From the NCBI GenBank assembly GCA_902806565.1, contig CADCXA010000003.1, forward strand, positions 124,001 to 188,000: 64,000 nucleotides of DNA, given 5' to 3'. A program made the translations under genes and the position numbers. This document shows, one piece after another, positions 47,155 through 59,784 of the stretch. Each line of letters opens with the position of its first letter. The stretch's first letter is position 1. The notes beneath the pieces were generated by a model. That model was not told the origin of the DNA and ran no database searches. It saw nothing but the letters and a program-made list of their open reading frames with translations. This DNA is from Hypoxylon rubiginosum (Eukaryota > Ascomycota > Sordariomycetes > Xylariales > Hypoxylaceae).

Positions 47155-48462
47155 GCCATCATGGTAACCATGAGGTATACATTTTAATTCACAAAACCTC
47201 TTCACTCGAATAATAGTTCCTCCTATCCGTATAGCCACCTAACCTAGTGCTCTCACATACATAGGGCGTTATGCTTCAGGTACTCCTCTACCCATGTTAT
47301 TTGGATCCGTAAACGATAGCTGATCATTTAGGAATAATGAACGCGAATATTTCTTTTCATAGTCTCAATCTCGGTCTGAAGCTATACGTCAGCTAGTCCT
47401 TGAGTATCGCAGGCGGGCGAAAACGTGGTCAACAGACTTGGTTAAGCCGTCTCGAAACCCAAACGATCCACTGGTCCCCTCTGAGCTAGAGTACTCTTTA
47501 GTGGTAAATTCTCCCAGGTGGGTATAGAAGAGGACTCATAGTAAAAGACACTTACACCATCTATTCGGAATCCATTTACCCCAAGAATGGTTTGAAGCTC
47601 TCTCTCTATGAGGTCGGTCCTGGTGTACCGGATAGGCAGCACTTGGTATATCTGGGTCATGATTGATGCTGATCGTTGGGCTATGGCTCTTGGCTGAGCT
47701 TTGAGAATAGGGGCCGGCGCTGGTGTTAAAGAGCCTGCAGTTGATCTACCTAGGTACTTCCTAACATAGGAGTATAAGCCTTAACAAACTGGATAGGTCG
47801 GATTCCATGACTAGGTAGGCAACTTTTATGTGTATAAATACCATGATTGACTGATTTTAAGCCGCATCGTTGAAGACTTGGGGTTGGACTCGGGCACTTT
47901 TCAGGGCGTTGTTCCGAAGTAGGCTGTGCAAAAATACTAGTGTTCGGTGAAGAGGGTAGTGTTAATCTATTGGCGTGGCTTTCTGTAATGGAACCACACC
48001 TTCGCAAGAAAATACCAAAGTGCACCTTCTAAAGTGAAATAGCTGCATAATGCATCTCGAGCATGATGCATGTCTTATAGGTCTGCTCTCCAATTGTCAG
48101 GGGTCTGTGGGTGAGGGGTATAGGCGTATTGACCCGGATAGGGGCTGATACAAGAGCACAAATGAGCTCTCCTCCTTATGTGGAGCGTCCTTCCTTAGAT
48201 AGGTCGGGAGCTCCCCACGTAACAAGTTGTTGTTTTCGTATGGCTTAGTTCGCATCATGATATCGATGAAGGCTGCAATGGTATATCTGCCTCATGTAGG
48301 CTGAGAGCACGGTTGACTTGTCCTCGGTTAGCTTACGTGGTATGCAGTGCATAATGCCTTACCGTACTACTTAAGAACTACTACAAATACGACGATTTCA
48401 TACGTGCATTCGTGGTAGAGACATGCCTGCAGTTGATACAAGATACTTATGTGCTTGACATA
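47155..48462. other. Intergenic, no gene seen
   Basis: 1.3 kb AT-rich stretch between plus-strand genes. Short minus-strand frames at 47442-47660 and 47750-48025 lack support. Confidence 0.45.
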
Positions 48463-50199
48463 ATGGATTGGTTACGTGAAGAACCACTCATGACCCCTGA
48501 GGATACTAAAGTCTTCGTATTTCAGCCTGGAACCAGCATCGCTTTCGAGGTAGCTCGCGGTAGCAACGTGAGTAAATTCTAGGGGCATCTTTGATTGTAT
48601 AGCTAATGTTATGTTAGCGAAACTCTTGGTGTACTCGAGAAACGAAACTATCGTCCGATTCGGATTGGACATCTTGGTTAGGCGACGTAAGTTTTGACAC
48701 ATCTTTAGGATCACCTACTATTCAGATTTCCATATTTAATATGCATCAGAGAACAAGCTCGAATTCTCATTCCTGGACCGATGGAATCTGCCTCATGTCT
48801 GTTCTCACATTACCTCTGAAGCTGTATATGATTCTCACTGAGTTGCTAGACTAGCCGAGAGAGTCGAAAGCAAGTGGCCCGATCTCTCTAAGCTCCCGTT
48901 CTCTCCGGGTACCTTTGATAGAATCACGAAGAAGCTTTTCGTACACAGTTCTATTGCTCGAGTGATAAACCGAAGCACAACTGCACATTGTTCCCGCCAG
49001 TTCAACGCATGGGGCTCGAGAGCTCCAGGGGCTATTGGTGAATATCCCAAACCATCCATGACAGTCTCTTCAAGTGCTCTTTCTAATTACCTATGCTATA
49101 GCCTATAACTGCAGATCTTCGGCATCTTGGCCCGACGATATAGCCCTCTCAGTTAGCTACTTCCCCGACCGAAGATTCACTTACGCAATCATGTACGGCT
49201 GTACAAGTAGTATCATAACTGAAGTCATATCACGTCTTTCAAGGTGCGAACTGAGCACGTTCCACCCATTAACACTGCCGACCATCGTAGCCGACATCGA
49301 GCGGAATCGTCATATTAACATGGTGAGCGATTACGTTGGCAAGTTAATGCAACGTGTGCTAGACATAGGCCAGGAAATACGCACTTCGACGCCCACGTGC
49401 CAGTCTAGTACTTCGGAGTCCGAGAAGCCTAATATAGGCTATTTTAACCCCCCTAGAGATCTTGCTTCTGTGATGGACTGGTTGGAGATGAGGCACATCC
49501 GAAATGGGCTTGAAAACTGGAAGACCGAGCTGCAGATGCTCGTGCACCATATCGCCGAGCTAGGAAGAGTCCACCACGACATGATAGAGACCTCAACAGG
49601 TGACGTGGCGCAAGATATGAAAAGACAGGGGGTCAGGATCCACGAGCGCCTAATACAGATTATTAATGAGTACGACGGGAAGATCCGGGAGTGCTCTAGA
49701 GTGATCGATGGGCTGAGTTTTGCCACGCAGATGGTACGTGAATAGCCACATATGATCTACCTAGGAGTCAAAGGGCTAACATTATCATTTACCTAGGAGT
49801 GGAACCAGATCGCAAGAGCAGATACGAACACAAACCTGGAAATATCAAGTTCGACGATGGAGATCTCCAGGGCTACCCAGAAGGATGGAAGCCAGATGCG
49901 ATTCGTTGCTCTGCTGACCATGATCTTCCTCCCCGGCACATTTGTTGCTGTGAGTCTGCAAGTCTCTCCCTGCCGCTGAAAGCTGACACAGTCTTTTCTG
50001 GCACTAGACTCTTTTTTCGATGACATTTTTTGATTGGAAGCTTAAGGGCGAGACCATCATGTCACCCTATATCTGGATATATGCTGTGGCTACCTTTGTT
50101 CTAACTATCACGACGATTGGAACCTGGTATTATTGCACAGGTAGGACTCATGGCGGCAAAAGCTTCCTACCTACGTATCATGAAAACGTCATGCGTTAG
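48463..50199 (+). CDS. CorA-like Mg2+ transporter-family membrane protein (5' end unresolved)
   Basis: The 3' part is certain: an exon ending at 49733, then 49797..49949 and 50008..50199. It encodes a long helical region (MRHIRNGLENWKTELQMLVH, RIHERLIQIINEYDGKIREC), then the family block DGSQMRFVALLTMIFLPGTF into TM1 and SMTFFDWK, and TM2 (YIWIYAVATFVLTITTIGTWYY). Fungal CorA-like proteins of this kind keep the two C-terminal helices but lack the GMN selectivity loop, as here. Upstream, an open segment with LAERVESKWPDLSKLPFSP (about 48840-49030) and an ATG at 48463 (MDWLREEPLMTP) probably form earlier exons. I could not connect all junctions in frame, so the 5' model, or the gene's integrity, is open. 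Confidence 0.65.
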
Positions 50200-50400
50200 T
50201 TTTATACATGGGCTATATGGACATACACGCATCCTGTATTTCTTTGCTATGGTACACGTATCTACTTTGGCTCTTTATGTTATTCCAGGCAGATCATTCA
50301 TCTTGCACACTGACACTTGTACGCATGACAACATAAAGTCCTCGGTAATTCTTAAAGAGCCATATAATCTTTCCAACCTTGAAAAAACTCATGGCTAAAC

Positions 50401-53400
50401 CTATTTGCTTGGCTCAAAGCAAATGTAAGTGCCTTTCTCCGCTGCCAGCATCCCCAGCTCAGCAATCGTAGCATTACCGAGAATCTGAATGACTGGCATC
50501 TCTGCTCGAAACTCATTCTTAAACCAGAACACCAATTCCACAGCCACAAGTGAATCAACGCCAAAGGCATGCGTTGGCCGGTTGGCATCAATATCTTCTA
50601 CAGGGACCGCCAACGAACGGGCTAGACGCCTGGCCAGTAGGTTGCTAATAATAGCGGCTGCCTCGTCGTAATCTTTGGCAGCACGTAGTTGCGATGCCGC
50701 CGATTTGACCTTTTCGATATCACCAGCACTAGAAAAGCCGTCCTTCTCCATCTGGTACAGGTGGCGGAATACTGGAAAATGCATCCATGCGTGGTCTTCC
50801 ACCGTGCCACCGCTCTCTCGCTTAGCGAATGCGGGAGTAGTCAATGCACCCAAGATCTGCGACTCGAAAGGGGACGATGAGGATTCTGTCAGGGGCGGGT
50901 TACATGCGTACCGCAGCATGAAATGCAAGTCCTTCTCCCGCAGCACCTTCTGCCCCGTGTATGCTATAGTTAAGATCTGCTCTACTTCAGCACGTTCGGC
51001 GATGTAGCCGATATCTTCCACGACGCCGAGGTCGAGGGAAACGCAATGCTGTCCTTGAGACCGGCAGTACCTGGCAAAAGCGTCTAGGAAAGCATTGGCC
51101 GCGGCGTAATTGCTTTGTGATGCGGAACCCACGACACCGGCAAGGGAAGAAAGTGAGATGAAGAAGTTGAGGTTGCGCGGTAGCGACCGGTAGAGATTCC
51201 AGGTCCCTTTCACTTTTGGCACTATGGCCGATTGAAAGTCTTGAAACGAGAAATCCTGGAACATATGGTTCTGCAACGCGGGTTAGTTTACGTTAAACTT
51301 GATCAAGTTGCGTAGAGCCACTCACCTTGATTACCATGGCCGCCTGAATACATCCTCGAATTGGTGGCATGTTTGATTCTGCGTATCTCATCACCGCTTC
51401 CACGGCTTCAGGGTCTGAAATGTCACACTGAGGGGCATATATAGAAACTCCTTTTTCCTTAAGCTTGGCGGCAAACTTCTCGGCCGTGCTAGATGACTTG
51501 ATGCCGGATCGCGAAAGCAAAATTAAATGCCTTGCACCCTGATGGAACATCCATTCTGCGACATTTCTTCCGATACCGCCGAGACCGCCAGCGATAACGT
51601 AGGTAGCGTTACTTTCGAAGACATTATCGAGGCGGCTCTTCCGGACGACCTTGAAGTCTATTAGTCGGAGGGTCATAATGTATACTGTGCGATACCCCCG
51701 AGTACATACCTGAATAGTGTCCTGCTGTTCCCAATCCACAACAGCTTTCCCGTAGTGCTCACCAGTTTGGAGAAAGCGAAAGGAATCCTCAAACCCAGAT
51801 CGCTTGAATATGGTCAAGGGAGAAGGCGCCGAGTACTGCCGCGTTGATTCGTTCAACACGTCTCGTTCAACTTCTCGCATCAGCTGTTCCATAAGACTAC
51901 TACTTTCCCTACCAATCACGGCAAGATCGAGTGAGCAGAACGAGACATTCCGGAGGAAGGGCTCCATGGGAAGAGATTTGAAGCTACTAATATCACGTTT
52001 GCCGATTTCAACAAACCGCCCGAGCGTAGCGAGACTCCTCCAGCTCTCAGTAAGAGCACGTCCGGATAGCGAGTTCAGGACCACATCGACACCCCTACCG
52101 GCCGTTTTTTTCATTATCTGAGAACGAAACGAAACGTGCCGGCTCGAGAAGAAGGAGGAGGCGTCGATGCCGTACCGGGTCATGAGGAACTTCTTCTTCG
52201 CCTGCGAGCTGACAGTGACCAGAACCACCGCGCCGATTCGCTGGGCTATTTGGATTGCAGCCTGGCCGACAGCGCCAGCAGCAGCGTGGATTAAGATAGT
52301 CTCGCCAGCTTTGAGCTGCGCTAGATGGCACAATCCGTATTGTGCGGTAGCAAAAGCCACCGGTACGGAACATGCCTCGGTGAAATCCAATCCCGGCGGA
52401 ATCCTCATGATATGAGATTTCTTCGCTCGTAAGTGGGTGCGGAAGCTCCCACCGGCTATACCGCACACTCTATCACCGGGGTGGAAGTGCGCACTTGCTC
52501 CGGAATCAACTACGATACCCGCAAACTCCTGACCGATGTGGTCGTCTAACACTTCATTCAAGGCCACAACGACATCTTTGAAGTTGATACCGGTAGCCTT
52601 GACGTGGACCCGGACTTCGTCGTCCTGAAGCGGGAGAGATGCAGTGTTATCAGGCCGAAAGTGTAGCGAGTCCAGCCGGCCGAAGGAGAAACACAGCTCC
52701 AGCGGTCCCAGATCAGACCCGACTGCGCCGTCGGTGTCGACGGGCTCGGGAGCCGATCCGCCGTCTTCCAACCGATTCAGCTCGTTGATGTGAGGTGCTT
52801 CCACTACCCTTGGAATGTCGAAAGTCCCGTCTCGCTCGAGCAATTCCGTTTCGATTTCGTCTTGAGTCGCCGTACGGTCGTAATCCAGCACGCGAGCAAT
52901 TTTTCCCACGATATCAGACTTCAAAGACACACCGAGACAGGTAAACACCAAGTTTGGTTGCTCTAACATCAGCGTCTTCCCAAACCCGTTTATCATCGAC
53001 GCCTCTGGTCTGATGATTTCTCTCTCTATGCCGCTGATCCAGAGTACACGCTTAGATGACTGGGTCATATGCTTTATTGTCGTGAATTGCTGCTCAATCA
53101 GGTGACCCATTATTGGTCCGTACAGTTCCAATAGAGAAATGCATTGATCGTACGCATGTACAAGCTGGGAGAAGGACTCGATCGATGCCACATGGCAATT
53201 TTGGAATGGTGGCCGGGAAGTGAGAGATACTTGGAGCGCAGTTGCGACTTTTTCTTGGGCAGGTGTCTCGAAAATAATGATAGTCGAAGTATCTGCTGGG
53301 GTCGAGGTAGTTGATGAGGTTGACGGATTGGATACCATGAGACTCAACATATGAGTATCCTCAGGAGCATCGGACAATGCTACGCGGAGGCCGTCGAATC

Positions 53401-56400
53401 CTGTCCTTAAGAGTATCTCGTTCCATTCCTGTTTAGTTAGAAGTGGCCCGCGAGACCCGTGGTCCTCTGAAGCTGAACAGTGCAGATGACATTAGCAGCG
53501 ACCACTCAAAATTAATCGAGAAGGAGAGAAGGTGTTGGAGACTTACACAGCCACCAGCCTGGGAGTGTCGCAAAGACGAAGGGGACGGTGGCTATTCGCC
53601 GGTTCGTCGGCTCCGAGATTACGAGCTGGCCGCTCCTGGATGGACACATAAGCCTATAATTTCCATTAAGCAGTAATTTAGACTTACGGTTTTAATAGCT
53701 TCCGGATATTTCTCAGCGAGTTCTCGATGTTAGATGTAGCGTGAAGGACCTATCGGGATTTATTGTTAGTATACTATTCTTGAAATAGGGGTAGGGTTAC
53801 GGCTGTAGGAAAAATAGGGGAGTCCTTACTGATACTGCGATCACGATATCGTAGGAGTTAACCTCGAAACCTTGCTCTTCTAGATCACGCTCAATGTCCA
53901 AACTCTTGAATCCTATTCGTTTAGAGTAGTCGTAAGCGCTATATCGCTCTTGAGCATCTGAGAAAAAGCTGGGAGATATATCTGTAAAGTCGTAATGCTC
54001 AAAACGAGGGCTTCCGTGTCGAGCTAATGTCTCTAGAACGATACTGGTTGTGCTGCCGGTCCCTGCGCCAACCTCGAGGATTCGGATAGCCGAGGCTTTG
54101 TGACTTACGAGATCCATATAGGCAGCCAACCGATGCGCGGTAAAGCTGAAGCTGTCACTTTGGTATAAGGAGTCGGCTACTCCTTCGTTGAACAATAAGT
54201 CCAAAGGATCAAGTTCTCCATTGAGTATGGGGATTAGGCTCTTGCCAAAATCTGCTATCGCCTTTCTACTTGGCAAGCTTGCCGCAAATTCACTGATCAG
54301 ATCAGGGCGGGCATGATCGTCCTGGAAGGCTGGCCAGAACTTGCTAGTGAGTTCTGGGGTGCCCTGGTGTTCGGATTCGAGGAATGTGCGTGCCCACTGG
54401 ATATACCTCTGCACATGATCCGGATGGAGGTCCTTATCTGCCTCTACGTCCTGCAGCAAGCTGGTCATCGCAGAGGACAGGAAATAACGGCATACGATTT
54501 CAGTCTGGGGGTCCACGCCCCCACCGGACAAGGTCTTGGTTTGTTCGCAGCAATGCCTCTCGATTTCTCGGCCCGAAAGTAAGCTTATGTCTGGTTTCCA
54601 GTCTATTTGATGAAAAAGAGTCAGGTTGCTGATGGCATTATGGTCTTCTTTCTCGTGAGGATTGAATATTCCCGATAACCTGCAGCCACGGAAGGTGATT
54701 AGCGGTTCTCCCGTGACACGATTCAAGGCAGTGATATCAGAGTCCAGATTGGACATCCCCTGCGTGGTGACGTTGCAATGCAGGAAGATTGTGTTGTCGT
54801 GGCCAACGGGATCCTTCTCTAAGCCGCTGGAGACATAAACCTCCGAAATCTCCGTTGGTATCATGGCAGGCAGATGGTCCCGTTGATTGAAGACCGAGGC
54901 GAATGGTAGCTGGAATAAGCTGTCCAGTGTCGATGGATGGATAAGATGAGCACTTAGATCTCGCTCATTGACTCGCTGCTTCCAATCCCCAAAGGCCACT
55001 ATCGCACAAGATTCCATCTTGTCTTCGTTGGCGTGAATATTTTGGAGCGTCTGGAAACTCGAGCCAAAGGTGGCTCCGTGGTTCTGAAGTTCTTTGTAGA
55101 ATTGCATGGTTCCGATGCTGGATGAACAACGCTCACGAATCTCGCCCAGATCAGCCTCCTTACTACCCACGCCGTGCTCTCCAAGAATTGGATTCTGGTA
55201 GATGACATCGGGCTTCTCGAGACGTTCCGTCCAGACGTTTCCTGTGCAGTGCAACCTCCATTCATCTCCGGCTGAAACGGTATATATCCAAAAGTCCCAC
55301 CCCCCTGCCCCTTTATTATTGGAGGGAGCATGATTATGCGATTGCAAATGAAGTTGAGCCTCGATCCCTTCTTCGGTTGTCGGCACAATCAGAGCACTCA
55401 GGAAACGGACATCCCTTAGTATAAATCCTGTGACAGTTTGAGTTCTGGACAGCGCTCTGACGCCTTCGAGCACCATAGCTAGCATGCCAGCTGCCGGGTA
55501 AAGAATTGTGTTTTCAATCTATGTCTTGTTAGTTAGCCCTTCCCAAAAACTTATCAAGTGATGGATTCAAGGTATACTTGCCTGATGGTCCAAAATCCAA
55601 GGAAGATCTGACACGCGGAGTGCAAGGCGCCAATGTGGCTTTATAGGGTTCCAGTCTGTAGAAGGGGATCCGAGCAACTCGTTCCGGGGCGTCTCCCAGG
55701 ACCTAAGGTTCTTGGACAAGCGGCTTTCCAGCCAGTACGACTGCGAGTGGTTGAATGGGTATGAGGGAAGGTTCAAAAGCATCTTTGGGGGTTGTTGGTG
55801 CACAGATTGGTACGAGTTGACTTTCACTATATCGATCGCACACCCATGGACCGCAAGTGCACCTGCCATTCTTTTGATACTGGAGAGAGGCGACGTATTT
55901 CGCCGTAGGGTGTGTTCGTAAAAGTAAGTAGTATCTGCCAAAGTATCTTTGATCGGTTGTTGAAGTGTGCAGTGGGGGCCGATCTCGATCAAGCAGATCA
56001 ACGACTTGCCCGTTGACGATGCCCCAAAGGACGACGAGTGCATAAGTTGGACAGCTCTAGAGAATTTTACCTGGGAGACAAGATTTGACACCCAATACTG
56101 AGTCTTCAATAGATCTTCGTTGGATGCTACCTCCCCGGTAACCGATGAGAAGAAGACTGGCGAAGGTAGATGCTTAGACTTGTCCGCACCAGGTCTCTGC
56201 AGAGTCCCGAGTGCGGCTTTGTAGTATTCGCTGACAGGAAGCATTTGTGCTGAATGGTAGGCAACCGGGACGTTTAGCTTGCGAGCAAATATCCCGTCGA
56301 GTTGGAGGCGTACTTGGAGTTTGTCGATAAAGATGTTCTCTCCTGAAACTGTTGTGCTATGGGGACTATTAATACAACCACACACCAGAGAATTTGGATC

Positions 56401-58906
56401 GCCTTGGCCGATCGTTTCGGTGATATATGGGGCCAGTTCAGTTTCAGACAGTCCTACAGCCAGCATTCCACCTTTTACAGTGTCTAGACGGTCTTGGAGT
56501 CTTGCCACAGCCTCTCCTCGAAAGTAAGCAGCTTTCAAAGCAGACTCTTTACTCAGAGCCCCTGCGCAATACGCAGCAGCTATTTCTCCTGAAGAGTGAC
56601 CTACAACAGCTTGAGGCACTATGCCCCATGAAGCTAGTAGGTCAGTAAGTGCGATCTGAACAGCGGTACATAGGGGTTGTGCAAGTTTCGGGTCGTTTAC
56701 GTTAGACGTGAGGGGCGAAGCATTCAGTTCGTCTACAACGAATGGTCAGCGAATGTTTATGATAAGGGACAATTAGACGGAACTAATAACCCAGGACGTA
56801 CTCACCTAAAAGTGACCACGGGGAGCCTAGTTGTCGAAAATGCTTATCTGCTAGAATGATATCCTCTCTGAAGATGTGGTAATGGAGAAGCTCCATGCCC
56901 ATATTGGCCCATTGTGCTCCCTGGCCGGTGAAGACAAATTGCGTCAGTGAGTTCCCTGCAATACGAACTGGTGTGGTGGGAGTGGAAAGACGCTGCCGAA
57001 GCTCTTTTGGAGAGGAGGCTATTACGGCGTGTTTCCATGAAAACATGCTCCTCTTAGCGGCTAATGTGAATGCAAGGTCGTGTAAATATGCATCTGAAAC
57101 GCCATTGCCTAACCGATCTAGGTAGTTTCCGAGGTCCTGGGTCAGCCTATGTATGCCTTTCTCGTCGGCAGCAGACATGAGAAACAACATGGGTGGTTTC
57201 TGGTTAGAGTCCCCGTTCTCCAACATTCTGTTCGAGAGTGATCCCGCGACGAGCCCTTCAGAGGCAGCCCCCGTAGAAGCCCCTGAGTTGTTGGCTAGCG
57301 TAGTATTATGGAGACCATGTAAGCCGCGTTGTTGTAAATAGTGGAAAGCATCATCAACGATGGCGTGTGCGTTTGTTCCCCCGAAGCCGAAACTATTGAC
57401 AGAAGCCCTTCTGAGTCCCTCAGTTGGCCAGGAGGTTACATACGTTGGGAACTAATCTATGAGTTAGCAGATACCCATAAGAGCAAGGTAAATTATAATT
57501 ACCCTTAATTTCCACTCTTCTGCCGGTATCGCCGGATTCAGACTTTCCAGGTGAGCAATAGGAGGAATAACCCCCTTTTCCAGAACCAGAATGGTTTTTA
57601 TAAGCCCAGCTATCCCAGCTACCGCTTCTAGATGTCCGATATTGGCTTTGACGGAGCCGATAATAAGAGGATGTTCGGTGGTACGGCAATCTGAGAACGC
57701 CGAAGCTATCCCCTGAGCTTCAATCGGATCGCCGATAGGGGTGCCAGTGCCGTGCGCTTCAAAGTACCCAGTTGAACCCAAGTCCAGGCCCGCTTGCTCA
57801 TACGTTTTGCGAATCAATGCCGCTTGTGTTGTCGAACTGGGCTGCGAGATGGAAGGTGTACGACCATCTTGGTTTGCGGATGTACCACGAATCACAGCGC
57901 GGATAGTGTCATTATCTTCCAGTGCTTTAGATAATCGTTTGAGAACAAGCACCCCTACTCCCTCGGATCTGCTGTATCCATTGGCGCGAGCATCAAAGCT
58001 ATAGCATTCACTATCGGGTGACAGAAAGTTGAGCTTTGATAAAGGCACGGTCATGGATAACGGCTCGAGTTGCAGTTGAACACCGCAAACAAGGCTCTGA
58101 GCGTGGACTGAACGTTAGTATAGAATCGTGTCTTGCGAATTGAAGGGAGGGTTAACGGGATGTATAAGTACCATCTCAGATTCTCCGGCCAGAAGACCCT
58201 GACAAGCCAAGTGAAGGCATGCAAGACTGCTTGAGCAGGCAGTATCGACAGTCATGCTTGGGCCACGCAGGTCATAAAACCAGCTCAGACGATTCGACAA
58301 CATGGCTGTCGCAGTTCCAGTGACCTGATAAGTTGCATCGATTTCGACATCCTGGCCATACATTGTCTGGTATTCGTTGACAATGCTACCTACATAGACA
58401 GATGTTGAAGTGCCTCGAACATCTTCCAAAGGTATACCAGCTGATAAAGGGAGTGAGTAAGAGATGACCGGGTAAATTTAATCTCCAGAGAACAACCACC
58501 TACCTGACTCCAAGGCACGATAGCTGGTTTCCAAGAGAAGTCGCATTTGGGGGTCCATCGCCTTAGCTTCATTGGTGCTTGTGGAAAAAAAGGGGGCATC
58601 AAAGGCAGATATGTCACCCTTTATAAAATGTCCTCCACGGCAAGACATCTGCGCAACGAATTTTTATATCAGCAACAGTAAGCTGAAGAAACAAGACAAT
58701 GGAGATCTCACGGCGTTGTGTGCAGCCGCATTGACGGCGTAGTGACCATTGATGTTATATCGAGTCAATGGGACTTCCGTAGAAGTAGAAGTGCCCTCAT
58801 GTATGATTTTCCAGAATTCCTCCTCAGAGACAGCGTCCTGGGGGAAACGGAATGAAAGCCCAACGACTACCACCGGATCGTCTTCCTTAAGCTGAGGGTA
58901 CTGCAT
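50401..58906 (-). CDS. Highly reducing polyketide synthase, KS-AT-DH-MT-ER-KR-ACP
   Basis: A 2598-residue type I iterative PKS; 7797 coding nt. Exons (complement): 50401..51270, 51326..51649, 51710..53472, 53547..53635, 53688..53749, 53830..55518, 55582..56732, 56806..57451, 57503..58096, 58172..58440, 58504..58648, 58712..58906. KS: C182 (DTACSSSL), H318 (EAHGTGT), H358 (NIGHLEA). AT: GHSSGE, S663. DH: H999 (WILDHQ) and Asp in [42 protein letters not shown] and [21 protein letters not shown], Ser about 2549. All domains look active, so a C-methylated reduced chain is expected. There is no thioesterase or reductase, so release needs a partner. Intron 55519..55581 has a GC donor; 51650..51709 is an in-frame 60-nt intron without a stop. 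Confidence 0.96.
55519..55581 (-). other. GC-AG intron in the PKS gene
   Basis: The donor reads CAG|GCAAGT, a strong GC-type site; branch CTAACTAAC; acceptor ATAG. It joins DHQ to [13 protein letters not shown] in phase 0, which matches the conserved DH-domain sequence. No in-frame GT donor fits. Confidence 0.85.
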
Positions 58907-59784
58907 TTTGGCGCCCGAGATACGCGTTTGCTTAGCTATTCGAATTCAGCAAGTATTCTCGTCCATATGGTAGATACCTACCTCCTATATAAGACTTTTA
59001 ACAAATATGGAAAAAGAATCTCAAGAGACGTCGGCATCCGGTAACACAATGGACGGATGTGACCAAAATGCATCATCGCCGCTTTTACAGCTGCACCAAC
59101 GTAGCACTTTCACACCCCTCCCTCAGCATCTGAAGATCATGTATTGGTCCAGTTTCTGCATGTTGGTTTGAATTCAAATCCTGAAATGGGTATGTTTAGC
59201 ACATAAATGATACTCACACGGCATAGACGCCTCCATAATTAGAAATTTTCACATCTGAAATTAATATCCGTTATGCCACACAAAACCCATAGAACCCCAT
59301 ACAATAATGATAGGCTAGAAAGCGGCATTCTAGAGCATTTTCATAATGTTTGTCCAAGTTTAAAGGTAATATTAACCCCTATTCACGATACTATTTTGAT
59401 AATCCCCATTGCTTTCTATACTCCAGTTCATGATCAATTGTTACACGGTCATATACACCTAGGGGATCGCCGGTAACCTCCGAGACATACGACGGATAGG
59501 AATATACAGGGACTACCTGGATCCGAGCAATAGAATAAGCCACTATAAGATATAAGAGGTTGGTTGAGAATTGGGCTGCAGTATTGTAGCTTAGCAAGGC
59601 GCCACGGCGCTTAAGATGGAAGCCTTATTTGAATTAGATACTCCGAGGCTCAGGCATGAATGGGTCGGCATCTATCCTCCTTTTGAAAAAGTAGAATAGT
59701 AAGGACCTCAGGACCCAAGAGAATTATTAGTTGAATTGAATAACCAGTCCCAAGCTCTATATAATAGCCCTTGTCACATCAATC
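58907..59784. other. Intergenic, PKS promoter side
   Basis: 878 bp between the PKS start and the 3' end of the 362-aa gene, both on the minus strand. AT-rich; short frames at 59273-59476 and 59391-59597 are unsupported. Confidence 0.5.
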
